DNA of 64,000 nucleotides from contig JAJKFL010000004.1 in NCBI GenBank assembly GCA_021186555.1, positions 39,972,351 through 40,036,350 on the forward strand, in the 5' to 3' direction. Of the stretch, positions 1-9,584 are shown piece after piece (the stretch's first letter is position 1; every line of letters begins with the position of its first letter). A program made the position numbers and the translations under genes. The DNA comes from Reticulitermes speratus (Eukaryota; Arthropoda; Insecta; Blattodea; Rhinotermitidae). The notes beneath the pieces were generated by a model. It was not told the DNA's origin and did no database searches. It worked only from the letters and a program-made list of their open reading frames with translations.

Positions 1-740
1 TGTATTTGTGTGTAATATTTGTGTTTGATATTGTTAAAGGGATGAGGCCTCAGCTACTTGGATAATAAAATTTATTTATAATATAATAATATATTTATTT
101 ATTTATTATATATTATATTTATGTAATATATTAATAATATAATGATGAAATAAAATTAAATTGATGATGACGTAATGAACAAGAGGCTTCAACTCCTTTG
201 ATAATAAAATTAAAAATATTTGTATATATCTTAATTTCCTCTGTGGTTTCATATAGACAGGCTTGATGATGACGTAATGAACAAGGCCGAAACATGGCGT
301 AATAACTGTTTGTGATGTAAAAAAAACAGAGACAAGTTTGTGTTGACTGATCAGCTCGATGTTCATTCTGTTGGCAGTTCCACGTTATTCGCCCGCACTG
401 TTTAAGGTAGTAAGATTTCCAATTTAGCGTTTCGCGGAGAACAAAAGACGGCGTTATTCTGCTCCCGGCTGTTAGGATCTCCAAGAAAACGAATTATGTC
501 TCTCGCTCGCCGGCGAGGTATTGCAGAACGCAGCTACGGAAGGAGACGCTATTCAATTTGCTCGTCAGAAAATCACATTAAGGCAGATAATTGAAATACG
601 GATCAAGTTCTACACACAGCACGTTTCCTAAGTTCCACATCACAAGGGTTGTTACAGTGATACCAACCTACAGGCTCCAAACGTCACAGGACCTCGGACG
701 TGGCTGATAAATAAGAAAAATGCTTATATAAGAAATAGGT
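1..740. other. AT-rich intergenic sequence with a short direct repeat
   Basis: No gene is recognised. The first 200 bases are very AT-rich. A 21-bp direct repeat containing GATGATGACGTAATGAACAA occurs at 163-183 and 265-285. The second copy runs into AAGGCCGAAACATGG, which resembles the CCGAAAC end of the inverted-repeat elements elsewhere in this window, so this may be a decayed member. ORFs of 86 and 117 codons on the minus strand have no recognisable domain. Confidence 0.5.
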
Positions 741-1361
741 ATAGGTAAAGGTAAAGTTCTCCCTAGGCCGTGCTATGGCTTAGGCGGTTAGTCGTCGGCC
801 TTTCACCGCGGAGGCCCGGGTTCAATCCTGGGTCAGTCCATGTGGGATTTGTGGTGGACAAAGTGGCACTGGGACAGGTTTTTACCCGCGTACGTCGGTT
901 TTCTCCTGTCACTATCATTCCACCGGTGCTCCATTAGAAGAAAAAACGGGGAAAAAATTAATCATCTTCATCACAGGGTTGCACAATAAGCCTCAAGGCT
1001 GCGGTGCGTCTGTAGTATCTGCTGCGGGGCCCTTCCAAAAAAAAAAAAAAAAAAAGTCACCCTAGAACAGGCCATGAAGGTCCAGAGGGGGGTAGAGGTG
1101 TACCTCAACTCTTTCTTTAACCCTGGCATTAGATGAGGGTGGGTGGTCAACGCCACGCCCCGGCCGCTTTACCCCGGTAATGACCCGGTACCCATTGTAC
1201 AGGAGGCTGGGTGGGCCCCAAGGCCGGTCTGGACGCGTGCTGAAAATCTCGCCTCCCACCGGGATTCGATCCCCGGACCGTCCAGCACGTAGCGAGTCGC
1301 TATACCGACTGAGCTATCGCGGCCCACACAGTCGCTATACCGACTGAGCTATCGCGGCCCC
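741..1361 (-). mobile_element. SINE-A copy (tRNA-derived), split by a SINE-B
   Basis: On the minus strand this reads as a tRNA-like head with GATAGCTCAGTCGG (box A region) and GATCGAATCCC (box B), a body with GGGTAAAGCGGCCGGGGCG, and a tail of repeated CCTTTA. The 3' tail is at 741-766 and the rest at 1056-1346, because a SINE-B has landed at 767-1055. The tRNA-like head end, around GAGTCGCTATACCGACTGAG, is present twice (about 1288-1324 and 1327-1361), a small local duplication. At least eight further full or partial copies lie in the window. SINEs carry no ORF and depend on a LINE for retrotransposition. Confidence 0.8.
767..1055 (+). mobile_element. SINE-B copy with poly(A) tail
   Basis: The tRNA-like head contains TATGGCTTAGGCGGTTAG and the box-B-like GGGTTCAATCC. 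The body runs through GTGGTGGACAAAGTGGCACT and AATAAGCCTCAAGGCTGCGG, and the copy ends in 19 A's at 1037-1055. It sits in the tail of a minus-strand SINE-A: the flanks TTCTCCCTAG (left) and GTCACCCTAG (right) look like a slightly diverged target-site duplication. The best matching full copy is at 9768-10077. Confidence 0.8.
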
Positions 1362-1572
1362 ACATATAATAAATAAGTTTAATGCATAATATTCCTTGAC
1401 TAATGCGTGATTTCAGGTTACCGCCGCGGTGTAAATCAGATCTTTGCGCTTCTGGGATGTTACGCAGCGTAGATTGGTAATTTGGTACCGATGATCGGAC
1501 TTATAGATTGTCCCGAAACGTCGGTAATTACCAATATACTCCGCGTAACATCCCAGAAGAGCGAAGATATCG
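1362..1572. repeat. Foldback (inverted-repeat) element with CCGAAACGTCGG core
   Basis: Arms at about 1440-1466 (CTTCTGGGATGTTACGC) and 1543-1572 (GCGTAACATCCCAGAAG) are inverted copies. CCGAAACGTCGGTAATTACC lies just inside the right arm. The same plan, an outer CCAGAAGA motif with an inner CGAAACGTCGG, recurs at 9.6, 19.3, 41.1 and 53.3 kb. No ORF is associated with it, so it would be non-autonomous. Confidence 0.6.
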
Positions 1573-2044
1573 TTTCCTGACTTCTGCACCCTTTGCTTAT
1601 GATTAAATTGTAATTCAGCAAGTTTGACGCTGTGTACAGATTTTTCCTATAACTTGACTCAGGACATTTTGATGAACTGATTTATATGAAATTTGGCGCA
1701 AACGTGAAGTGGCAACTTGCACAGGAAATTTGTGAGTAATACGTCATAGGCTGCAGGGATGTTGGATAGCGAGACCATTGGAAGGTCGCTGTGAGTGTGG
1801 AACAGTTCGGAGCCACATCCTTGGTGGATAGAAAAAGATGATTTAATAAGCACCTTCAAAAACAAAAAAACAAAAACAAAAATAACGTCGTCGGTGTCCG
1901 TGGGACCTATGGAAAGCAAACCCATATTTTATGGTGAAAATGTTCCTTCAACACCTCCGTAGTAATTAGCAATAACAGACCGTTACGTTTTAATTCTAAG
2001 TGTAAAGCCAGCCGGTAGCTAATTATACTTCTCACCAAATATTA
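1573..2044. other. No recognised feature
   Basis: A stretch of intermediate base composition with an A/C-rich run near 1858-1884. No gene, tandem repeat or recognisable mobile element is seen. An 88-codon minus-strand ORF (1659-1925) shows no motif. Confidence 0.5.
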
Positions 2045-2208
2045 TGAGGGTCATCAAATCAAGGAGGAGATGGGTAGGGCGTGTGGCATGCATGAGGGAG
2101 AGGAGATTTTGGTGGGGAAACCTAAAGGAAAGAGGCCATTTTGAAGGCATGTTTGTAGATAGAAGGATAATGTCAAAATGGATCCCAAATACTTAAATAA
2201 GATGGAAG
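2045..2208 (+). pseudogene. LINE ORF2 C-terminal fragment, first part (interrupted)
   Basis: In broken plus-strand frames this resembles the C-terminal tail of non-LTR retrotransposon ORF2: an SRRRWVGRV-like start, then a GKPKGKRPFGR segment and a KDNVKMD segment. The same sequence is clearer at 17.1 kb ([15 protein letters not shown]). Stop codons and indels make it non-functional. The continuation, in matching order, is at 4169-4299 and then 4780-4815, so two later insertions split this LINE tail. Confidence 0.65.
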
Positions 2209-2305
2209 TACTGATCAATTTTATATTATATTCACCGTGCATTGTTTAATAAATTCACAAATCACACACCAACAAAATGCACTATATTTTCACTTTTTAT
2301 TCTTC

Positions 2306-2351
2306 AACCCCTACACATGTTTCAACCCTTACAAGGCCATCTTCAGGGGCT
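2306..2351 (-). ncRNA. Hammerhead-like motif, degraded copy in left inverted repeat
   Basis: Read on the minus strand, CCCCTGAAGATGGCC is followed by TTGAAACATGTGTAGGGG. The order CUGAAGA - hairpin - GAAA - short ACA/UGU stem - UA - GGGG matches a type I hammerhead. One C is missing from helix I compared with the right-hand copy, leaving about 3 pairs, so this copy is probably inactive if the motif is real. Confidence 0.25.
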
Positions 2352-2591
2352 CGTAATGTACATTTACTTTACATCCATTGTTTTTGTCTGCTCAACTGAT
2401 TAGCTATATATAAAGAACCAACTGCCAAAAACAAGCTGACGGTAGCAGATACATCTCAAAAAAACATATAGCTTCATTTTATCATTTTATTACGAAAATA
2501 TTGACGAACCTTATTTAAGGATTTTGTAGTCTGTGTTTTATATACTTAAATACAGAAATTGTAAATAACTGTAATATAATTGATAATGAAA

Positions 2592-4035
2592 CGTGACTAC
2601 ATGTGATATATACATAATAGCAGACATAAACGTGACTACATGTGATATATACATAATAGCAGACATAAACGTGACTACATGTGATATATACATAATAGCA
2701 GACATAAACGTGACTACATGTGATATATACATAATAGCAGACATAAACGTGACTACATGTGATATATACATAATAGCAGACATAAACGTGACTACATGTG
2801 ATATATACATAATAGCAGACATAAACGTGACTACATGTGATATATACATAATAGCAGACATAAACGTGACTACATGTGATATATACATAATAGCAGACAT
2901 AAACGTGACTACATGTGATATATACATAATAGCAGACATAAACGTGACTACATGTGATATATACATAATAGCAGACATAAACGTGACTACATGTGATATA
3001 TACATAATAGCAGACATAAACGTGACTACATGTGATATATACATAATAGCAGACATAAACGTGACTACATGTGATATATACATAATAGCAGACATAAACG
3101 TGACTACATGTGATATATACATAATAGCAGACATAAACGTGACTACATGTGATATATACATAATAGCAGACATAAACGTGACTACATGTGATATATACAT
3201 AATAGCAGACATAAACGTGACTACATGTGATATATACATAATAGCAGACATAAACGTGACTACATGTGATATATACATAATAGCAGACATAAACGTGACT
3301 ACATGTGATATATACATAATAGCAGACATAAACGTGACTACATGTGATATATACATAATAGCAGACATAAACGTGACTACATGTGATATATACATAATAG
3401 CAGACATAAACGTGACTACATGTGATATATACATAATAGCAGACATAAACGTGACTACATGTGATATATACATAATAGCAGACATAAACGTGACTACATG
3501 TGATATATACATAATAGCAGACATAAACGTGACTACATGTGATATATACATAATAGCAGACATAAACGTGACTACATGTGATATATACATAATAGCAGAC
3601 ATAAACGTGACTACATGTGATATATACATAATAGCAGACATAAACGTGACTACATGTGATTATATACATAATAGCAGACATAAACGTGACTACATGTGAT
3701 ATATACATAATAGCAGACATAAACTTGACTACATGTGATATATACATAATAGCAGACATAAACGTGACTACATGTGATATATACATAATAGCAGACATAA
3801 ACGTGACTACATGTGATATATACATAATAGCAGACATAAACGTGACTACATGTGATATATACATAATAGCAGACATAAACTTGACTACATGTGATATATA
3901 CATAATAGCAGACATAAACGTGACTACATGTGATATATACATAATAGCAGACATAAACGTGACTACATGTGATATATACATAATAGCAGACATAAACGTG
4001 ACTACATGTGATATATACATAATAGCAGACATAAA
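2592..4035. repeat. Tandem array, 39-bp unit x 37
   Basis: The unit begins CGTGACTACATGTGATATAT and ends AGCAGACATAAA. The span of 1,444 bp equals 37 units plus one inserted base near 3660. Only a few variants occur (for example AAACTTGAC at about 3723 and 3881), so the array is nearly homogeneous and recently amplified or homogenised. Because 39 is a multiple of 3 and the unit lacks stops in several frames, long artefactual ORFs (up to 505 codons) appear on both strands. One related unit is present in the sister element at 35.25 kb. Confidence 0.95.
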
Positions 4036-4064
4036 CAGTGGATGTAAAATAAATGTACATTACG

Positions 4065-4111
4065 AGCCCCCTGAAGATGGCCTTGTAAAGGTTGAAACAT
4101 ATGTAGGGGTT
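4065..4111 (+). ncRNA. Hammerhead-ribozyme-like motif in right inverted repeat
   Basis: Proposed fold: helix I pairs AGCCCC (4065-4070) with GGGGTT (4106-4111). The core is CTGAAGA (4071-4077), followed by an extra T. Helix II is GGCC with GGTT around a TTGTAAA loop, followed by GAA. A tiny helix III (ACA/TGT with a TA loop) comes next, then the cleavage-type triplet GTA ending at 4105. Known hammerheads have CUGANGA, GAAA and an NUH triplet. The additional U after the core is a departure, so this is a hypothesis from pattern only. Confidence 0.3.
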
Positions 4112-4168
4112 GAAGAATAAAAAGTGGAAATATAGTGCATTTTGTTGGTGTGTAATTTGTGAGTCGAG

Positions 4169-4299
4169 GATGGAAGGACATCACTGGAGTCATCTGGATC
4201 AGGACTGGACATGTGGCGAGGTGTGAACACGGTAATGACCTTTAGGTTCTATACAGTACGTGTGACTTCTTGGCTGAGGAAGTAATAGTTCCTCTAGAA
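4169..4299 (+). pseudogene. LINE ORF2 C-terminal fragment, continuation
   Basis: CTGGATCAGGACTGGACATG and AACACGGTAATGACC match in order the 17.2-kb LINE tail (CTCAGGATAGGGACAGGTGG, GAATGCGGTAATGAACC). The following TTCTTGGCTGAGGAAGTAAT is LINE 3' UTR. The UTR resumes after the hAT element at 4780 with TTCTCTGCTCCATGGA. The fragment is decayed and has no open frame. Confidence 0.65.
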
Positions 4300-4779
4300 C
4301 AGTGGTTCGCAAAGTGGGCGGTACCGCCCCCTGGGGGGCGGTGGGATTACCGAGGTGGGCGCTAATAGGTACGAGAGGTGGAAGGGAGCGCTGTTATTAT
4401 CACAGGGGGGCGCTAGTAGACAAATAGTGCATTTATTTTTGTAATAAAATTGAAATAAAGTAATTTTTGTGTTAAAAATAAAAAATGAACTAAATTTCTT
4501 AATATTATAATTTATGAATCTTATTCAAGCACATATTTTTAATAAACTATTGCTAGGTGAATTATTGTTAATCATAAAAAATATAATCAATTTTAATTTA
4601 TTAATTAACACATAAAACATTAAGTTTAACTCTTATAATTTTATTTAAACGATTTTTAAATATAAAACAAAAGTGGAAACAAAAGTACATTTATGTTTTT
4701 TAAAAAATGTAAGGGGGGCGCTGTGGGTGTGTATATGGAACTAAGGGGGCGGTGGACCGAAAAGGTTTGGGAACCGCTG
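4300..4779 (+). mobile_element. hAT-like non-autonomous element (MITE), 480 bp
   Basis: Terminal inverted repeats are CAGTGGTTCGCAAAGTGGGC on the left and, at the right end, the reverse complement of CAGCGGTTCCCAAACC. Flanking 8-bp duplications are CTCTAGAA (4292-4299) and CTATAGAA (4780-4787), 7 of 8 identical and of the TCTAGA type known for the Buster group of hAT elements. The interior is AT-rich without an ORF, and GC-rich GGGGGCGCT blocks sit near both ends. A second copy in inverse orientation lies at 26023-26504. Confidence 0.85.
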
Positions 4780-4787
4780 CTATAGAA

Positions 4788-5171
4788 GTTCTCTGCTCCA
4801 TGGACTTTGTGTGTGCCTGAAGCCGTGGCATTGGCTGGAACTGCCAAACAGAACTGTTTGTAACAGGATCCACGTGTTGTCACAGTGAAGTATATTATGG
4901 ACCACAGTGTAGGCAGACACGCCAGGCATTTCTCAAGGAATCGTCTTTCCACTATACGGACTTAATAAGTGCTCAGTTTCATTACATGTCAACACTTGAA
5001 CGATCAGTGGTGAGAATTACTTCCACTGAGAGGCGCTGTTGACCGGCAATGTGATTGCTTGTCTACCGGCCGTCACTGTCACCGGGACGTCCGGCTGGGA
5101 ATGTGACTTTGCTATTGTAGAAGTGTTGCAAAACTTCTATCGTCAGAGTGTTAATTTTGTGAGATTTTTGA
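4788..5171. other. LINE 3' UTR remnant, then unassigned sequence
   Basis: The first 30 bases continue the LINE 3' UTR seen at 17.3 kb (TCTGCTCCATGGA). The remainder to 5171 has no recognised gene or repeat. Confidence 0.4.
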
Positions 5172-5287
5172 GGGCCGTCCAATGGCTGAGGCGGTTAGTA
5201 GCCGGCGTCTTACTGCAAAGGCCCGGGTTCAATCCCAGGCCAGTCCGTATGGGATATGTGGTAGACAAAGTGGCACTGGGACAGAGT
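5172..5287 (+). mobile_element. SINE-B head leading into a tandem array
   Basis: CAATGGCTGAGGCGGTTAGT and GGGTTCAATCCCAGGCCAGT form the tRNA-like head of SINE-B. GGTAGACAAAGTGGCACTGG is the body. It continues without a break into the 92-bp array, whose unit is itself SINE-B sequence (CAGTACTTCAGTTTTCCCC corresponds to the GAGTACTTCGGTTTTCCCC of the full SINE-B at 9.9 kb). Confidence 0.8.
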
Positions 5288-7118
5288 TTTCTCCCAGTAC
5301 TTCAGTTTTCCCCTGTCAGTATCATTCCACCAATGCTCCATACTCATTCATTCATCTACCACCAACGCTGTATAATGTTTTTCTCCCAGTACTTCAGTTT
5401 TCCCCTGTCAGTATCATTCCACCAATGCTCCATACTCATTCATTCATCTACCACCAACGCTGTATAATGTTTCTCTCCCAGTACTTCAGTTTTCCCTGTC
5501 AGTATCATTCCACCAATGCTCCATACTCATTCATTCATCTACCACCAACGCTGTATAATGTTTTTCTCCCAGTACTTCAGTTTTCCCCTGTCAGTATCAT
5601 TCCACCAATGCTCCATACTCATTCATTCATCTACCACCAACGCTGTATAATGTTTCTCTCCCAGTACTTCAGTTTTCCCCTGTCAGTATCATTCCACCAA
5701 TGCTCCATACTCATTCATTCATCTACCACCAACGCTGTATAATGTTTTTCTCCCAGTACTTCAGTTTTCCCTGTCAGTATCATTCCACCATTGCTCCATA
5801 CTCATTCATTCATCTACCACACACGCTGTATAATGTTTCTCTCCCAGTACTTCAATTTTCCCCTGTCAGTATCATTCCACCAATGCTACATACTCATTCA
5901 TTCATCTACCACCAACGCTGTATAATGTTTCTCTCCCAGTACTTCAGTTTTCCCCTGTCAGTATCATTCCACCAATGCTCCATACTCATTCATTCATCTA
6001 CCACCAACGCTGTATAATGTTTTTCTCCCAGTACTTCAGTTTTCCCCTGTCAGTATCATTCCACCAATGCTCCATACTCATTCATTCATCTACCACCAAC
6101 GCTGTATAATGTTTCTCTCCCAGTACTTCAGTTTTCCCCTGTCAGTATCATTCCACCAATGCTCCATACTCATTCATTCATCTACCACCAACGCTGTATA
6201 ATGTTTTTCTCCCAGTACTTCAGTTTTCCCCTGTCAGTATCATTCCACCAATGCTCCATACTCATTCATTCATCTACCACACACGCTGTATAATGTTTCT
6301 CTCCCAGTACTTCAATTTTCCCCTGTCAGTATCATTCCACCAATGCTACATACTCATTCATTCATCTACCACCAACGCTGTATAATGTTTCTCTCCCAGT
6401 ACTTCAGTTTTCCCCTGTCAGTATCATTCCACCAATGCTCCATACTCATTCATTCATCTACCACCAACGCTGTATAATGTTTCTCTCCCAGTACTTCAGT
6501 TTTCCCCTGTCAGTATCATTCCACCAATGCTCCATACTCATTCATTCATCTACCACCAACGCTGTATAATGTTTCTCTCCCAGTACTTCAGTTTTCCCCT
6601 GTCAGTATCATTCCACCAATGCTACATACTCATTCATTCATCTACCACCAACGCTGTATAATGTTTTTCTCCCAGTACTTCAGTTTTCCCCTGTCAGTAT
6701 CATTCCACCATTGCTCCATACTCATTCATTCATCTACCACACACGCTGTATAATGTTTTCTTCCCAGTACTTCAATTTTCCCCTGTCAGTATCATTCCAC
6801 CAATGCTACATACTCATTCATTCATCTACCACCAACGCTGTATAATGTTTCTCTCCCAGTACTTCAGTTTTCCCCTGTCAGTATCATTCCACCAATGCTC
6901 CATACTCATTCATTCATCTACCACCAACGCTGTATAATGTTTCTCTCCCAGTACTTCAGTTTTCCCCTGTCAGTATCATTCCACCAATGCTCCATACTCA
7001 TTCATTCATCTACCACCAACGCTGTATAATGTTTCTCTCCCAGTACTTCAGTTTTCCCCTGTCAGTATCATTCCACCAATGCTACATACTCATTCATTCA
7101 TCTACCACCGACGCTGTA
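5288..7118 (+). repeat. Tandem array of SINE-B internal segment, about 92 bp x 20
   Basis: Each unit runs from TCTCCCAGTACTTCAGTTTT through CATTCCACCAATGCTCCATA to CACCAACGCTGTATAATG. A variant block (ACACGCTGTA, then CTTCAATTTTCC, then AATGCTACATAC) recurs at 5821, 6281 and 6741. The spacing is exactly 460 bp, five monomers, so a five-unit higher-order repeat has been copied. ORFs such as 186 codons reading SFIHLPPTLYNV repeats are by-products. Confidence 0.95.
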
Positions 7119-7269
7119 CACCTTTACGCCTTTTCGCTTTAGCGCCCCTAGGTCATCTGAAGTGAGATGAGATGTGAAAGGTCAGGGTTGAAACCTGTTT
7201 TAACCCTTTAAACGCGGTGGTTGCTGCATGGACCACCTGTTTCAAAATAACGCGTTTGCAAGTGTTTGT
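7119..7269. other. Spacer with piggyBac-like MITE end relic
   Basis: At 7200-7245, TTAACCCTTTAAACGCGGTG followed by GGACCACCTGTTT resembles the terminal repeat of the TTAA-flanked element at 50.0 kb. Only one end is present. The rest is unassigned. Confidence 0.45.
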
Positions 7270-7643
7270 GCTCCGTGACTCAATAGTCCCACATAGACAT
7301 TACGCTCCGTGACTCAGTAGTCCCACACAGACATTACGCTCCGTGACTCAGTAGTCCCACACAGACATTACGCTCCGTGACTCAGTAGTCCCACACAGAC
7401 ATTACGCTCCGTGACTCAGTAGTGCCAGACATACATTACGCTCCGTAACTCAGTTGTCCCACACAGACATTACGCTCCCTGACTCAGTAGTCCCACGCAG
7501 ATATTACGCTCCGTGACTCAGTAGTCCCACACAGATATTACGCTCAGTGACTCAGTAGTCCCACACAGACATTACGCTCCGTGACTCAGTAGTCCCACAC
7601 AGACATTACGCTCCGTGACTCAGTAGTCCCACACAGACATTAC
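7270..7643. repeat. Tandem array, 34-bp unit x 11
   Basis: The unit begins GCTCCGTGACTCAGTAGTCC and ends CACACAGACATTAC. The length of 374 bp is exactly 11 units. Ten of the 11 units contain TGACTCA, the consensus core of AP-1/GCN4-type bZIP sites; the sixth has TAACTCA. Function is not implied. Confidence 0.95.
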
Positions 7644-8155
7644 GAAGGAGATCTTTAGTTTCAAAAAGCCATCAGTGTCACGGGGCACAACGTAAATGAA
7701 ATGTCACTTATGCCCGTAAGAAACGTACGGTATTCACTGTCCGGATTTGCACAAAACTCAGTCACTCAATCTTTGTGCAGATGGTCTCCACCGAACTGTA
7801 TGCAAATCGGAGAAAAATGTAGAAAATGCAGGGGAAAAAAATTGTGTGTAAGTGAAGTGTGTCTTTCAGCACACCCGATTTCCACCACGATCGCTCAAGA
7901 AATATCAAAATTACCGAGTAGGAAATAATTTAACTGCTTCGAGTATAGTACGACGGTCACCGAGGCCGAATTTCGCGAAACTTGCGCTTCGTCGACAACT
8001 CTGATAAAGAACTGTTCTACGGAATTTCATGAAAACCCGACAAACCGTTCTAGTAATTTTAGTAAACTCTATTTTCTGTACTCCATCTTTAAAAAAAATT
8101 TTAAAATCACTACATTTGCAATTTTTTATCATTTTATTTCAAGCTCTCCACCTTG
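7644..8155. other. Unassigned; possibly a decayed dispersed element
   Basis: No tandem repeat. The plus-strand 75-codon ORF (7701-7928) and minus-strand 73-codon ORF (7911-8132) have no domain that I recognise. Phrases such as GAATTTCATGAAAACCCGAC resemble the decayed ORF elements at 12.2 and 60.7 kb in style but cannot be aligned confidently. Confidence 0.35.
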
Positions 8156-9250
8156 TATGTATTGTTATTATATTATTTATGTTATTATATTTGTTATGTT
8201 AGTTCTCTTTGTTATGTATGTTATGTATATATGTATGTATATGTTATGTATGTATATGTTATGTAAGTTATGTTATAGTATAGTTATGTTATGTATATGT
8301 TATGTTATGTATATGTTGTTATGTATATGTTTGTTATGTATATGTTATGTATGTATATGTTATGTTATGTATATGTTGTATGTATATGTTATGTTATGTA
8401 TATGTTTATGTATATTTTATGTTATGTATATGTTATGTTATGTATATGTTATGTATATGTTGTTATGTATATGTTATGTTATGTATATGTTATGTAATGT
8501 ATGTTATGTTATGTATATGTTATGTTATGTTATGTATATGTTATGTTATGTATATGTTATGTATGTATATGTTATGTATTATGTTATGTATATGTTATGT
8601 TATGTATATGTTATGTAATGTATATGTTATGTTATGTATATGTTATGTATTATGTTATGTATGTATATGTTATGCTATGTATATGTTATGTTATGTATAT
8701 GTTATGTTATGTATATGTTTGTTATGTATATGTTATGTTATGTGTATATGTTGTATGTATGTATATGTTTGTATGTATATGTATATTGTTTATGTTATGT
8801 ATATATGTTATGTTATGTTATATGTTATGTATGTATATGTTATGTTATGTATATGTTATATGTTATGTATATGTTATGTTATGTTTATAGTATATGTTAT
8901 GTTATGTATATGTTATGCTATGTATATGTTATGTTATGTTATGTATTTGTTATGTTATGTATATGTTATGTTATGTATATGTTGTTATGTATATGTTATG
9001 TTATGTATATGATATGTAATGTATATGTTATGTTATGTATATGTTATGTTATGTATATGTTATGTTATGTATATGTTATGTATATGTTATGTTATGTGTA
9101 TGTTATGTATATGTTATGTATATGTTATGTTATGTATATGTATATGTAATGTATGTTATGTTATGTTATGTATATGTTATGTATGTTATGTTATGTATAT
9201 GTTATGTATATGTTATGTTATGTATATGTTATGTTATGTATATGTTGTTT
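8156..9250. repeat. Long TATGT-based microsatellite / irregular array
   Basis: About 1.1 kb is built from ATGTTATGT and ATGTATATGTT blocks in irregular order. No stop codons occur in long stretches of the plus strand, giving artefactual ORFs of up to 236 codons made of Met, Leu, Cys, Tyr and Val. The irregular phasing suggests slippage rather than amplification of a fixed unit. Confidence 0.9.
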
Positions 9251-9584
9251 ATATAATAACATATGTGAAGCACTGAGATCTCAGTGCCAATACAACTGTG
9301 TGCCTTCCTGTGGCCACCCTGACGATCACCATGTTTGGTCGAAATATGTAGCTGATCTGTGAACTGAATATATTGTTTGTTTGTTTGTTTGACTGGATTT
9401 ATTCTGCATCTCTGATTTAAACGGTTTAGTCGTTGATAACAAAGTCAAACGGACAGACGGACGCGGGCTAGACGTGAGGCATTTTTTTAGTGCTTCGTAA
9501 AAAACGCCGGCAAAACATATGAGTCTCAAAATGAACAGCAATTGTTTCCCTGTGCACTGTTACCATGTTTTAACCTTGATTTCA
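9251..9584. other. Unassigned sequence with one CGAAAT hairpin module
   Basis: CCTGACGATCACCATG followed by TTGGTCGAAATATGTAG (about 9319-9350) follows the CTGANGA - stem - GAAA plan seen in the inverted-repeat elements. A (TTTG)n run follows near 9374. No gene is seen. Confidence 0.35.

Larger units (their letters stand above)
2209..4168. mobile_element. Inverted-repeat (foldback) element carrying a minisatellite
   Basis: Near-perfect inverted repeats of about 136 bp lie at 2256-2391 and 4025-4161, each containing TATAGTGCATTTTGTTGGTG in one orientation. The left side extends further (about 2220-2255) in a way shared with the copy at 34.4 kb. The candidate target duplication GATGGAAG is at 2201-2208 and 4169-4176, inside a LINE tail. 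No transposase or reverse transcriptase is encoded, so it is non-autonomous. The interior is mostly a 39-bp tandem array. The family could be a foldback DNA element or a derivative of a Penelope-like retroelement; the sequence does not settle this. Confidence 0.7.

Noticed and set aside
2592-4035. CRISPR array
   Set aside because: Units are contiguous and nearly identical without unique spacers.
2515-4120. ORFs of 505, 368, 367, 154 and 136 codons over the 39-bp array
   Set aside because: Open on both strands and in several frames only because the unit is 39 bp and stop-free; the translation is a pure 13-residue repeat with no start context or domain.
5039-6017. ORFs of 142, 186 and 105 codons with SFIHLPPTLYNV repeats
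   Set aside because: They read through SINE-B and its tandem derivative; frame changes between units show no coding constraint.
8157-9276. ORFs rich in Met-Leu-Cys-Tyr-Val
   Set aside because: Translation of an ATGTTATGT microsatellite, in overlapping frames.
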